A DNA stretch of 64,000 nt from Pyrus communis (lineage: Eukaryota > Streptophyta > Magnoliopsida > Rosales > Rosaceae). The stretch's first letter is position 1, and each line of letters opens with the position of its first letter. The translations under genes and the position numbers were made by a program. Shown here in pieces: positions 25,616-36,560 of this stretch. The stretch spans positions 2,549,501 to 2,613,500 of the forward strand of contig NC_084819.1 of NCBI RefSeq assembly GCF_963583255.1, written 5' to 3'. The notes under the pieces were generated by a model. That model ran no database searches. It was given only the letters and a program-made list of their open reading frames with translations, and was not told the DNA's origin.

Positions 25616-25883
25616 TGTTGTAGGCATAATTTACTGAACAATTATGAAGGCCATATAGAGAGAGAAGGTGCGGCATAGAGAGAAGAAGAGAGATGTGTAA
25701 TTATGGGGTGTGTGTTATTCCACCCCATTGTGCCTTCATTTATAGTAGTAGGGAAGGTTAATTCCTTACCCTTTAGGATTACAACATTTAATAGGTAATC
25801 TACTCCTAATAGGAATATAAGATACATTTCCATATCTATTAGGATTTACAAAATCACATTTTTAATCTAATAGGACTGCAACA
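25616..25883 (-). repeat. Copia 5' LTR (right)
   Basis: 268-bp LTR matching the left LTR along its whole length, with the same TG..CA ends. It contains the promoter of the element by analogy with the family; no further signal was read. Confidence 0.92.
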
Positions 25884-25980
25884 TCCTACTTTTTTAAAAA
25901 ATAAAAACTATCTTAAAAAGGGGTCCTTTTATAAATTTTTCACAGGCCTCCGAAATCTTAGAAACGGCCCTATGGACAAC

Positions 25981-27530
25981 TATCCAACTTTCAGTGACCA
26001 GTCGATCAACTTTTCAGCGACAAAGAAAACATGACTTCCAAATGTCTTCAATGCAATTTGAACTAAAGACCTCAAAATAGACTTGTAAATGGATCAGATT
26101 CGGATGAGTTCAAACTTGATCCATATTCATATCCATTTATAATCAAATTAACAAATTCAAATCATCGGGTCTAACTTGTCAATCCATGTTCGATTAGCAT
26201 CAGATTTGGATCAGATGAGACTAAGACCTAGAAAAGATTAAAATATCTTAGCAACCTCATCCTTTTATTATATATATATATATTAGTTTTATCACAAGTG
26301 GTCTTTTATGTTTTGCCAACTCATCAGTTTGGTCTCTTATGTTTCAAACTCATAAATTTTTTCTTTATCTGTTACTCCGCTTATCAATGTGGTCCCTACC
26401 GTCTAACTCCATTAAAAATTTCATTAGTGTGATGTGTGGGACCCAAAGGGGCCTAAAAAGCCAATCATGATAGTGCCACATGGACTAATCATTCGTTTTT
26501 AAAATTATTTCAAATTCCAAAACAATAAACCACTCACTCCTTATAAACCCAATACTAAGCCAATCATTAGGCATTTTATTTTTGGCAAACAAAAAAGTTT
26601 GGAATTTTTAATTCAAGATTTTACCACAAATAGTCCCTTATGTTTTGTCAACTCATCAGTTTGGTTCTTTATGTTCCAAACTCATCAATTTCATCATTCA
26701 TCTCTTGCTTCGATCATCAATGTGTCCTTCTGTCTACTCTGTTAATGAAATGCGTTAGTGTGTAATGTGGCACCAGTGTAAGGCCCACAAAGCCAATTAC
26801 ATAATGCCAATTGGATTATGTAAAAAACAACATATAATATAAATAAAAAAGATAAATATAAACTCCGCAAAATGAATTTGGGATACGTTTTAAATGCAAA
26901 TTCATTTGAATTAAATGAGTATTAAAATCCTACAACGTTACTGAAAACAAAATTTAATGATATTGTGTGTTGGTCTCAATCTTAATATAGCCGTTGTCTA
27001 AGTCTGCCACATGGACAAACGTCACGTGTTATTGCCAATCTACGTACACCACATGGACCAATACTTTAAGAGATATTAACGTGTTATTGCCAATCTGTAT
27101 ATAACACGTGTGTCTTAAACGTATTTGATGATAATTCTATATAAATCTATTCGATGTTATTGCCAATCCATATACATTCATAGTCTTCCTCAAATCAGTA
27201 CGCATTGCAATTCATATCGCTTTTAAATCACTGTTGTTATTTGCTTTTATGTTCGACCATTGTGCCATCCTCGATATCTTGCCACATTGGTTAAGGCTTG
27301 AGCTCCTTGAGCCATGAGGCCGAGGCGTGTTCAAATCCAATCACTGCACTCGGGTTCTAGGTTGGTAGAACAAGTTGTCTGAGGCGAGGGGTTTTTGCGG
27401 CTGCGTAGATCAAATGGTACTCGATTACGAACACAGAGAAATCGAAAACCAAGGAAGATAAATTCCCCAGCTGAGACGTGAAGCTCTCTTCAATATTCCT
27501 TTCAGTGTTTCGCTTGATTGATCATTGGAC
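25981..27530. other. Repeat-rich spacer at the start of duplicated block A
   Basis: No gene. A roughly 190-bp word set (TTATGTTTTGCCAACTCATC, CATCAATGTG) occurs at about 26290-26480 and again, diverged, at about 26620-26800, about 331 bp apart. From about 26750 onward the sequence is shared with 52915-53580 in block B, including the repeated GTGTTATTGCCAATC words and the block at 27240-27480. Confidence 0.6.
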
Positions 27531-27539
27531 CAAGTACAC

Positions 27540-27710
27540 AATCTTCGAGGAGCATTGAAGAAGTTAAACTTTGACACAGTCAGGTCAAGCTTTTTCCAGT
27601 GGATTGTCTTGCAGCAAGCAGCATTCCAAGGAGCTTCAGACCCGAGTAAGAGGTATGAAATCTAGAAAATATAAAGTGATGAATATTTTTAACAGAATAT
27701 CATAGTCCAT
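27540..27710 (-). pseudogene. F-box domain fragment (block A), broken
   Basis: Minus-strand ATG at 27710 is followed by MDYDILLKIFITL, the start of an F-box as found in plant F-box/LRR proteins. A TGA interrupts it where the block B copy reads VCSSWNA, and a one-base shift follows before IHWKKLDLT-like sequence. The block B counterpart is on the plus strand at 48956. Only about 60 codons survive. Confidence 0.6.
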
Positions 27711-27764
27711 GTTTGCACAATTTTTAGCTCTGGATCTCTGTCATTTCAAAAGAGATTGTACCTC

Positions 27765-28440
27765 AACAATGATAGCTTGTCGGTCCAAGTAGCTAAAAAT
27801 TGGTGGCTCTCAACATAAATATATCTTGTCCTAGAGAGTGTAACTTGGTGCACTTTTATTGTGGTTCTTAAGACTTTGTGACGACACATGCATGAAAGAA
27901 ATGAGACAGGTTCTTATAGAGGGTATTTTAGAACTTAAAATTACAGAAAACTCATTTGCTTTGTAACGGCAATCTAAACTTTCAATTTGTTGATTGGATA
28001 CTTGAAGTGTTTATGTTTATGAAACTGAACCCTGCACCCTGCATGCAGTCTGACATGTGTATGAGGAAACATAATGAAACTAGCGTTAGTCCTCTCAATT
28101 GTGTTCTAAGAGCACATATTTAGGACACAATTCGGTGTTTATTCCTTCCAATAATGTGCTCATATGACACAATTGGGAGTAATAATAAGTACCATGACGC
28201 TAGGTTAATTCCAGTTCCTCGTACAGATGCAGATTGCATGTAGGGTTCAATCTAAGAAACATAAGACGCTTCAAGTCCAACATATAGGAAGTTTTAGATT
28301 GCCGTTACAAAGCAAAGAGAGTTTTCTATAATTTCAAGCCTAGAACACCCTCCATAAGAACCTATCTCATTTCTTCCACGTGTCATCACATAGTCCTCAG
28401 AGCTACAACAAAATAGCACCAAGATATACTCTCTTAAGAC
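27765..28440. repeat. Foldback (long inverted repeat) element, block A
   Basis: The left half (from about 27832, GAGAGTGTAACTTGGTGC) and the right half (ending near 28437) are reverse complements over roughly 300 bp each, for example GGTTCTTATAGAGGG near 27910 against CCTCCATAAGAACC near 28350. It is noncoding. A related copy is at 48260-48900. Confidence 0.7.
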
Positions 28441-28790
28441 TTGTAGCTCTTAAGACTTGTGATGGCACATGGAAGAAATGAGAAAGGTTCTTATAGAGGG
28501 TATCCTAGGACTTGAAGTTACAGAAAACTCATTTTGCTTTGTAACTCCAATCTAAAACTTTAAATATGTTGGCTGGAGACTTGAAGTGTCTTATGTTTTT
28601 GAAACTGAAACCTGCATGCAGTCTGACGTGTATGAGGAAATGGAATGAACCTAGCATCATGAGTGATAACTCCTCTCAATGAGCAAATATTTAGGACACA
28701 ATTGGGTGCTTATTCCTACCAATAATGTGCCCATATGACACACTTGGGAGTCATAATAAACACCCTTGTGAACTCACTTGGGAGTCACAA
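28441..28790. repeat. Partial second copy of the foldback arm
   Basis: It repeats the left-arm sequence in direct orientation (GGTTCTTATAGAGGG, GACTTGAAGTGTC, CTGCATGCAGTCTGAC, AATAATGTGCCCATATGAC) without a mirrored right half. It lies directly next to the full element. Confidence 0.7.
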
Positions 28791-28814
28791 TTGGGTGCTT
28801 ATTCATTCTTGGTG

Positions 28815-31318
28815 CATATATGCAGAATGGAATTGACTGAGAAAGCTGAGGCATTACATCTGCACACATTGGAGAGAGGAGGTCAACCAGATTATAAGAC
28901 ATGGGAGTTCCTTATGAAAGGAAGGTTGACAAGATTGTCATTGCAGACCATCGGACAATTACTGTAATTGTTAAACCCCACCACCAAATTATTGTGAATT
29001 TTACACTCCCCCTAAAGGTTTACACATTTTACAATTTGGTCCCCTTATCCTTAACCAATCCGGACCCTCCCTTTTAGATTCTCTTTCTTTCTCAGTTTTC
29101 CACGTGGCACCACCCTAACTCATCACTATCTCTCTTTTTCCCCCGAGGCCTCACATTCTCTCAGCACTCACTCTCTTCCCTCTCTTAGATCTTACTCATC
29201 TTTTTCTTGGTTTCTCCTTCCCCGATCAAACCCACACCCCAGACACAACCTTAGGGATACCCTGAAGACGATCCAGCGCCACCACCACCCTTGTGAACTC
29301 ACTTCCTCATCTCTGTGCAACCCAGAGAAACGGCTCAGGCGAGTCCCGAGACTCTCGACCCAAAATCCAGCCATCTTCGGCCTTTTCATGGTGATTGGAA
29401 GGTACCAACTCTCTCCCTCTCATCTCTAGCTTTATTTTGGTACTAGGATCGTACCCTAAAGTTGTGTTTTGAGCTTGAACGGAATCAGGAGAATTTTCTG
29501 GTCGGATTCCTGTTTTCCTTGTATTTGGGTCCGACGACCCATGAGCGGGTTGGGCCGGCCCAACTCTTTTAGAATAAAAACCCAATACCCTTGGTTTTAG
29601 GCCTTTGGGCCGAGTGTGCCACGGGCCCTTGGCCCAAGTCCTTGGGTTGGACCTTAAGCCCAACCTTTTAAACCCCATTACCCAAAATCCTATCCCTGGG
29701 CCGGGCTTTCAAGCCCAGGCTCGTTAAGCCCTAAAACCAAAAGCCTAGAAGCCCAACCCGGTTTTAAACCCAACCCCAACCCCTTGACTCGGTCCAACCT
29801 AAACCCTTTGACCTGACCCGGTTTGACTTTGACCCAGACTTGTTGACTTTGACCGACTCGACTCGTTGATCAGTTGACTTTAACCTGGTCTGATTGTTGA
29901 CCCGATCAACGGTCATAGTTGACTTTGACCGGTCAATGGTCAACCTTGACTTTTTAGGTTTCGTTCGAGACCCCTTCTAGGCTAATTTCGATGTCCTGGA
30001 CCCATTGTTGACATCCATTTTCCCAAATCAAATCATTTGGATATAGTTTTATTAATTGAACCTTTTATGTGCTTAGGGGCAATTATTGGTGACATTTTCG
30101 TCTTTGATTGTTTGCGTGGCTCTTCTACGGCGAAGTATCTGTGAGTGGACCCTTTCTAAAATGTATGTTTTATTAGTAGAAATGCATACATGAAAAGAAT
30201 GATTTAATGATTACGTTTGTGAAACGTTTTATAAGAAATTGATTATCATGCTATACTAACCTTATTTTGGAATACCATATTTTCTTTCGAACTCATGTTC
30301 TTGTCGGATATTTGATGGATGATGATATACTATTTAGAACATGTTTTTAATCACTTCTTTATAGTATAGATGATGGATGACTTTATACTATGAAGATGAT
30401 TTTGAGATATATATACCTATGTTTGGAAAGATTATGTTCAATGTTTTGTGCGTATCTAGTGGTCACTATTCCGCCTAGGGCGAGGATCTGGTGTTGGCAT
30501 GTAGGCTGGGAGAAATAATCCTTGGCTTCGGGTCGAGGGACATAGAGCTAGCGAAGGGCCTAGAGAAATAATCTCCAGCTACGAGTCGAGAAACATGGTG
30601 CTGGCAATGGGCCGGGAGATTATATTTGGATACCACTATTTAGCACACTATATATGAGATATGCTTTATGAGATGTTTTATGGCATGCTTGGGCTTTCGG
30701 AAAGCCTACCACTTACTATGCTATTAGTTTTCATAAAGCTTTGGGGGTTAGTATGTTGATAACTGTTTTACTATGTATATATATTAACTTGGTCCACTCA
30801 TGTTTGTTTGTGCCCCCTCAGGACTTAGAACTAAGGCGTACAATCCTGGTGTTAAGGCACTTCCTCATCGGCATCTTCGAGTCCTCTCGGTGTAGGACCC
30901 TTTCCTTGTCCATTCAATTTTATAGTATTTCTTTTAGGGTTCTAGTTTAGTGTATACTCCGAACACGTTCCTTAAATGCATATTCATTATATTTAAATTC
31001 TTAACTTTTATTTATTTGTGTTTGTTTTTAATTCTCATGCATCATAAATGGCTTGCGTTACCTTGGGTGTTGATTAGCAAGTGTCTATCCTGGTGTTTGG
31101 GAGAATATCAAGGTCAGGGTGTGTCAGTAATGGCCTTTGCTGATTATTTCGAAAAGCATGGGAACATTGAGGATGCCAATTGGTATATCAGATTGTGCAC
31201 CGAAAAAAATTTGTTTTATATTGTCACTAAAAAATTATGCACTGAAAGAATTCCTTTTAGATTGTGCACCGAAAGAAATCCTAAGAGATTCATGAAAGAC
31301 ATCCTTACAAATCCATAG
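28815..31318 (+). pseudogene. PPR gene fragment split by a solo LTR (block A)
   Basis: Two pieces, 28815-28968 and 31132-31318, resemble the C-terminal part of a plant PPR protein of the At4g21705-like type. The first reads GLTEKAEALHLHTLERGG-like sequence and WEFLM.GRLTS; the second reads VMAFADYFEKHGN and ANWY. The same fragment is continuous in block B at 53760-54240. Frameshifts and a small internal deletion add to the interruption, so no function is expected. Confidence 0.7.
28969..31126. mobile_element. Solo LTR of 2,158 bp
   Basis: The element starts TGTTAAACCCC and ends GGTGTGTCA, with the 5-bp target duplication GTAAT at 28964-28968 and 31127-31131. Block B lacks it at the matching place in the PPR fragment. 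There is no coding region, primer site or second LTR, so it is a recombined single LTR, probably of a gypsy-type element. The stretch 29790-29960 is rich in TTGACC/TTGACT words (W-box-like). Confidence 0.75.
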
Positions 31319-32280
31319 AAATCTACAATAAACATATATGTAAATCTGCCAAAATTCATATAGAATTGTAAAGTTTATTAAAATCCTTTAAAGTCTGTCA
31401 CTTGAAGAAAATCCATTAAAATCCTCTGAAATCCACATTTTACTTTAGTGCCATGAACTCGGTGGTTTTTTCAAGGAATCTATAGTTTATGTGTTTCTTG
31501 TCCACTACAATTGTCTTTTTGGGCTTATTTTGTTGCCTTATTTTTGAGGTGATAAAAAAGGAACACAATACAACTATACTTGGTGGTAATGGTGGATGCA
31601 CACAGAGACTAGGGTGGCAGCATGACTCATTAGAGGTCCGAAAAATGCCATTGAAGGCCCACTAAGAACCTTTTGAACGCATGGTACCCTTTTGTGTTCA
31701 CAAAGTGTTCGATAAAATCCTTGTTTCACATATCTCAATGACACTCGGGATCCCTTAAATTAGGAGCCCCGGTTAATACTGGATCCACCAATGGTTGGTG
31801 GTTTTCAAAGAAAAGGAAAATGAGTGCCCAACAACCAACTATTTCCTTTCATTTTCAAAGAAAAAACCCACAATTTCTGAAAGAAAAAAGCTTATTCGTC
31901 TCCTTCCTTTGAAAATGGTCATTCTTCATTGTTATTTACCAATCAATCACAATTTAAAATATCTTTGCCACTTAGCTTTACGATGTAGTGATATTTTTCT
32001 TACTAGTAAGTGAAAGATCTTAATTTTTACTCTCATAAATAAAAAGTTCGATACAAATTATCTCCAAATAAAAGAAATATGTGTTTAAATCAAGAATAAA
32101 GAATGACTTCTTTTATATTCGAAGTTTTTTTTTTTTTTTTTTTGGGGGGGGGGGGTGTATGATATCCATGTACCCCTTCTCACACATTTTTGGCACTCGG
32201 ATCAGATGAAGTGAAGAAGATCAAATGACATAAATTAACAAAGGCATGTGAGAAGTAAAAAGGAGTGTGTGGATAGCACA
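31319..32280. other. Noncoding segment shared with block B
   Basis: Similar to 54220-54370 and 55830-56500 in block B, including the words around GGTTGGTGGT and CCAACTATTTCC. A T tract followed by a G run lies at about 32126-32155. No gene is seen. Confidence 0.6.
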
Positions 32281-32605
32281 CCTTTTTTTTTTCTTTTGTC
32301 AAAAAACAAGAAATTTCATTGATTGAGAAAAACCTAATACAATTACATTAAACTAGCCCAATAAGGTGGGGATAACCAAAGCCCACTCAACAAAAAGGCA
32401 AAAAAAAAAATCCTAACCTTCAATCGCAATGGTTGACCACTGTTGCCTTACCTCGCCAACGACCACAAGGGTAGCCACCCAAAAAATCAATTCCGTGTTG
32501 TATTCAATGAAGGTATCCCAGTGTAAAATAATTCAACGTGCAACAAAAACCGCTACACTAGAGAAGAGCCGGACCACAAACACGAGCCCCTGCAAGTAGA
32601 ACAAA
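32281..32605 (-). mobile_element. LINE/SINE-like retroposon 3' end (block A)
   Basis: A T-rich run followed by TCTTTTGTCAAAAAACAAG is the complement of a tail. The body includes CTAGCCCAATAAGG and GGTAGCCACCC. The same insertion sits in block B (56500-57480), where a MITE interrupts it, so it predates the block duplication. It has no coding capacity I can recognise. Confidence 0.55.
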
Positions 32606-33097
32606 AAGCCAAACAACCAACTATTTCCTTTCATTTTCAAAGAAAAAACCCACAATTTGAGCAACTTGCTCAAATTTTCTCACCATAGTGTAGTTTTTTT
32701 TTTTAACCAATAATTTACATTGCTTCACTCCACAAAATTGTGAAGAATTCTTCTTCAAACACTTCGTGAACGATTGACAAAGTTATGTGGTTATTATCAA
32801 AATCATCTATATTATAAATTATTCTGTAAAAGATTATCTTAGAAAAAAAGGCCAACTAAAACTAAGTTCCTCTATTCAATCAACCATAACAAATAAACAG
32901 ATAAATTGTAATATTTTTATCTAGTCCGACCATCTATATTTATACAATTAGTTAACCAAAAGAAAATAATGAGAAATTGTTAACGAATAAGAAATTGTCT
33001 GACATTCTCCAAAATTCAACAGCTAAGAGCACTTTTATTGGGCACGTCAAATTTTAAATACGACATTTAAATTTGACAACTTATCTAATACTTTAAC
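32606..33097. other. Noncoding segment shared with 50675-51170
   Basis: Starts with a 45-bp perfect duplicate of 31832-31876 (at 32614-32658), then continues with GAGCAACTTGCTCAAATTTT, which aligns with block B from 50677. No gene is seen. Confidence 0.6.
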
Positions 33098-33736
33098 TGT
33101 GACATCCCACATCGCCCAGGGGAGTGATCCTTAAATGTATATTCCAATCCCTACCTAGCACGAGGCCTTTTGGGAGCTCACTGGCTTCGGGTTCCGTAAG
33201 AACTCCGAAGTTAAGCGAGAAGGGGGTTAGAGCAATCCAATGATGGGTGACCCACTGGGAAATTGCTCGTGAGTTCCCAAAAACAAAACCGTGAGGGAAT
33301 GGTAAGCCCAAAGCGGACAATATCGTGCTACGGTGGTGGAGTGGGCCCGGGAAGTGATCCGCCCCGGGCCGGGATGTGACAATTTGGTATCAGAGCTTAA
33401 CCTTGGCCGTGGTGTGCCGACGAGGACGTCGGGCCCCTAAGGGGGATGGATTGTGACATCCCACATCGCCCAGGGGAGTGATCCTTAAATGTATATTCTA
33501 ATCCCTACCTAGCACAAGGCCTTTTGGGAGCTCACTGGCTTCGGGTTCCGTAGGAACTCCGAAGTTAAGCGAGAAGGGGGCTAGAGCAATCCCATGATGG
33601 GTGACCCACTGGGAAATTGCTCATGAGTTCCCCAAAAACAAAACCGTGAGGGAATGGCAAGCCCAAAGCGGACAATATCGTGCTACGGTGGTGGAGCGGG
33701 CCCGGGAAGTGATCCGCCCCGGGTCGGGATGTGACA
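33098..33736 (+). mobile_element. Cassandra TRIM retrotransposon (copy 1)
   Basis: LTRs at 33098-33381 and 33452-33736 surround a 70-bp interior with a tRNA-Met-type primer site (TTGGTATCAGAGC, 33384-33396) and a purine tract (AAGGGGGATGGA). The target duplication TTAAC is at 33093-33097 and 33737-33741. Each LTR carries a 5S-rRNA-like segment (AACTCCGAAGTTAAGCGAG, GATGGGTGACC), the hallmark of Cassandra; the 5S-type internal promoter is thought to drive RNA polymerase III transcription. Non-autonomous, no protein. The corresponding place in block B (about 51150) is empty. Confidence 0.95.
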
Positions 33737-33839
33737 TTAACATTTTTAAAATTTCTCTTCATCCATAAATTAAATTATTATGTTATTAAATCAAATTATA
33801 ATTTTTTTTTAGTACAACGATATATTTTATCCTACAGAA

Positions 33840-33965
33840 ATGAAGAGTTCGATTAAGCCACACAATGACAATCTAATTTGGTATCAAATTTGCTATCCAC
33901 GAGATTCTATCCTAAGAAATCTCACTTACAAGTGAAGAGGAATACCACGAGACTTGTAGTACTGA
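33840..33965 (-). mobile_element. tRNA-derived SINE, minus orientation
   Basis: The reverse complement has words shared with the plus-strand SINE at 34009-34165 (for example ATCTCGTGG and GATACCAAATTAGA) and continues in the same order. The box-A/box-B area is more diverged here. Confidence 0.55.
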
Positions 33966-34008
33966 GTGGCATAATAATAATTTTTTTAAATAGAAACAAC
34001 AAAGTCAC

Positions 34009-34165
34009 TCAATACTACGGTCTGGTGGTATTACTTTTCACTTGGAAGTCAGAGGTCTTGGGTTCGAATCTCGTGGACGGCAAATTCGATACCAAATTAG
34101 ACTGTCTATTATGTGACTTAGCTGAACTTCTCCTTCTCTTCGAGTAAAAATATTAATGTACTCAA
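34009..34165 (+). mobile_element. tRNA-derived SINE, plus orientation
   Basis: An A-box-like GGTCTGGTGGTA and a B-box-like GGGTTCGAATC at tRNA spacing are followed by an unrelated body and an A-rich tail (AATAAAAAAAAAAC). This is the build of plant tRNA-SINEs. It faces the minus-strand copy about 45 bp away. Confidence 0.7.
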
Positions 34166-34256
34166 TAAAAAAAAAACAATAAAACACTCAGCGGAGCAGT
34201 CGGTTAACTCTCAAAGAGTGGAGCTTCTGCAGATGGGTCTCTGAGTTTTTAGCTTT

Positions 34257-34911
34257 GGGTTGGGCCAGTTTCTCTGGCTTTTGGTCACTTCTACAGGCTT
34301 TTCATCATCTGAGCTTCCGTGATTGACTGCTGGCGAGTAAAGTAAAGTAGAGGTCCATATTATGAAATTATATTGTTTGTGCATTTTTTGGAACATTGAC
34401 TGTCATCGGTTATTTGATATATGTAGTTGGATTGGTGTGGTGATTATGCTTACAAATTTGGTTTTTTGAGCTTTAATTACCGGACGCCAAAATCTGCAAG
34501 TAAGTTCTGTTGGATGTAAGTATATATTTGGGAGGTTCACTTTTACAGTACAAACTACAATCCCATTTGGAGATTGTAACTATTTATACTTTCACCAATT
34601 ATCTCCCGTTTTGTTGGCCACAATCTCCGAGGCTAAGGTCGATGGTCCTCTTTTCAAATTCTACTGAAACTCTTCGTATTGTGATTTGTATAAGGTTGCC
34701 GCGTCATGTTGTCTTCTTTTCACTAAATTGTTTCTTGTATTCTTTGTTCATTCAAAGTGTAAGGTCTTTTTAAAAGGATTATCATTTAATCATTCGTTTA
34801 ATGTTTTTTATTGCAGGAATTAACGTTCCTACTTCACAGTCTTTTCTGAACTATGTGCTCTTGGCAATTGTATATTGAGGTATCATGCTTTACCGAAGGA
34901 AGCCACTTAAG
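34257..34911 (+). pseudogene. SLC35F-like membrane transporter fragment (block A)
   Basis: Exon 1 remnant 34257-34316 (GLGQFL, TSTGFSSSEL) and exon 2 34817-34911 (NVPTSQSFLNYVLLAI, IMLYRRKPLK) match the N terminus of plant solute carrier 35 F-type (DUF914) proteins. The start codon and first ~20 codons are deleted, the exon-1 donor is lost, and TGA at 34876-34878 replaces a Gly codon. All later exons are absent. The block B copy decayed in other ways, so both lost function after or independent of the duplication. Confidence 0.75.
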
Positions 34912-35277
34912 GTCATTTTTTCTGTGCCTCTATATGACTACCTTTTTTCTTTATCTAGATATGATTTCTTTTCTCTTTATGTGATACAATTTGGTTTCAG
35001 ACATCTACATCTAGCTAAGTTTTAGTGTTTTTAGACTTCATTATATAGATTAGTAGCATGTTGTTAGACGGCAGAATCGGAGGATCACTGCAATCATGAT
35101 GTCATGTAAAGGTGCTTGAGTTGGGGTTTTTTATTTGAATTTTTGTACGCGTTCAATAGCTTAATATATCTCATTCATCTCAAATATTCCGTTCTCCTTC
35201 TTTGACATATTATCAAGCGCTCGCCTCTTTCTCTTCTTTTTCACTCGCAAGTTACAAGTCTATTGTTAGTTCCTTGA
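34912..35277. other. Segment upstream of the CACTA insertion, shared with block B
   Basis: The end (GCAAGTTACAAGTCTATTGT, then TTCCTTGA) matches the sequence just before TNL2 at 59715-59752. It is the former 5' flank of TNL1 before the CACTA element entered. Confidence 0.7.
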
Positions 35278-35303
35278 CACTACAAAAAAATGGTCTAAGA
35301 ACA

Positions 35304-36560
35304 TGTCACGCTCCGGACCCGGAATCGATAATAAAAACTTGAATCCGAATCCGAAACGTGAGTTAAAAACTAAATAATTAAAAAGAAATTGACACAGGTT
35401 GAAAAATAAACTCTTCTTATTAAAATAATTCATGATTCTTAAATACATAAATAATTCTTTACAACCTATAGTAAATAAATGAATAAACTTTCTCTACTCC
35501 AATCTCATCATGCCTACCCTCTTGAATGTCTAGTTCGTAAACATGCATAACAATATAACAATATAGGGGTGAGCTTCAACAGCTCAGTAGGGACATATCC
35601 TTACCACAGTAAATTGACAATATTAAATTAAGTGTCATGAAATCATATAGCCAAATATCAAAACAACAATTATAACGATGCATGAATGTAATGCAACCTC
35701 TTCATTTACCCCCGTTAATTTATATAATAAAACATGCGAACCTACACGGCTCATACCATGCATTTTACCCCCACAGAGGTGGTTCAAATGTTTTATTATA
35801 GAAACTAACCCCCATATTATATCCCAAGTTCATAAACCCCTTTTGCTAGTCATCTTATCTAATTCCTTGATCTCTAGCCCAAATCACCCATCGACAATTC
35901 CATCGATATCCTATTCTATTGTGCACATCAGGCTTGCCTGGAACTGGTTTCACAATGAATAGATTCAACTACACAAAAGATCCTTTCCAACTACCCTCCT
36001 TTCCATACTTCCAATATGAATGCTGAAATTCCCACCACATCAACATGAATGATGTACAAATAATATCAATTTATCTTCCACATGTATCATAGTATATTCT
36101 CAACGAATAACATTTCAACAATAATTCCATAACCAATAACAAGTAAACACTTAACTGAAGCAATTAGCCCATTACTATTCAACCACATTAATCAACCAAA
36201 AAGATCACAACATTATCACTTCACAAAATTTAATAAAATCAATTTCCGTAAAGGTTTGCCTTATTTCCCCTACCTGGATTCCAAAGCTAAAACAAAGATC
36301 CATATCATTACCGGAATAGCTAGTTGTCCACGTACTTAAGCAATTTCCTTGATCACTCTTAAGCCATCAAGTATTTTTTCTACTCTCCTTTATTTTTCTA
36401 ATCTCTCTCTATATTTATACTTACGTGAACATATACATTTTCCCTCTCTATCTGTTCTTCCCTACGTTGCATGCACTGCATGCTTCCTCAAGCTTTGCAT
36501 GCCATCTAAACTTGGTAGTAAATATCAACCGTTCTCTCTGTTTTAAAATGGAGGGAATCC
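35304..36560 (-). mobile_element. Gypsy-type LTR remnant inside the CACTA element
   Basis: Starts TGTCACGCTCCGGACC on the plus strand and contains GAGCTTCAACAGCTCAG and GACATATCCTTACC, words I associate with the complement of plant gypsy LTRs. The right border and target duplication were not resolved, so the end given is approximate. Confidence 0.4.

Larger units (their letters stand above)
19285..25883 (-). mobile_element. Copia-type LTR retrotransposon, complete structure, decayed coding
   Basis: Two LTRs (19285-19554 and 25616-25883) with TG..CA ends are flanked by the 5-bp target duplication TCCTA (19280-19284 and 25884-25888). The primer-binding side is at the right, so the element reads on the minus strand. 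The internal 6.1 kb should carry gag-pol but is broken by many stops; the clearest piece is reverse transcriptase at 20627-20986. A GC-rich leader lies at about 24640-25080 near the 5' LTR. No intact protein is predicted. Confidence 0.93.
18793..25972. mobile_element. Non-autonomous hAT element split by a Copia retrotransposon
   Basis: The ends (CAGAGGCGGCG.. at 18793 and ..AACGGCCCTA at 25972) are imperfect inverted repeats and are flanked by the same 8-bp word TGGACAAC at 18785-18792 and 25973-25980, the target-duplication size of hAT elements. Removing the nested retrotransposon (19285-25883 plus one target copy) leaves about 575 bp, too short for a transposase. The outer hAT insertion is therefore older than the Copia insertion. 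Confidence 0.8.

Noticed and set aside
33150..33280. Possible 5S rRNA gene
   Set aside because: The 5S-like words lie inside both LTRs of a Cassandra element with a primer site and target duplication; it is a retrotransposon promoter.
34009..34080. Possible tRNA gene from the GGGTTCGAATC box
   Set aside because: No cloverleaf or acceptor stem is seen and an A-rich tail follows an unrelated body, so it is a SINE.
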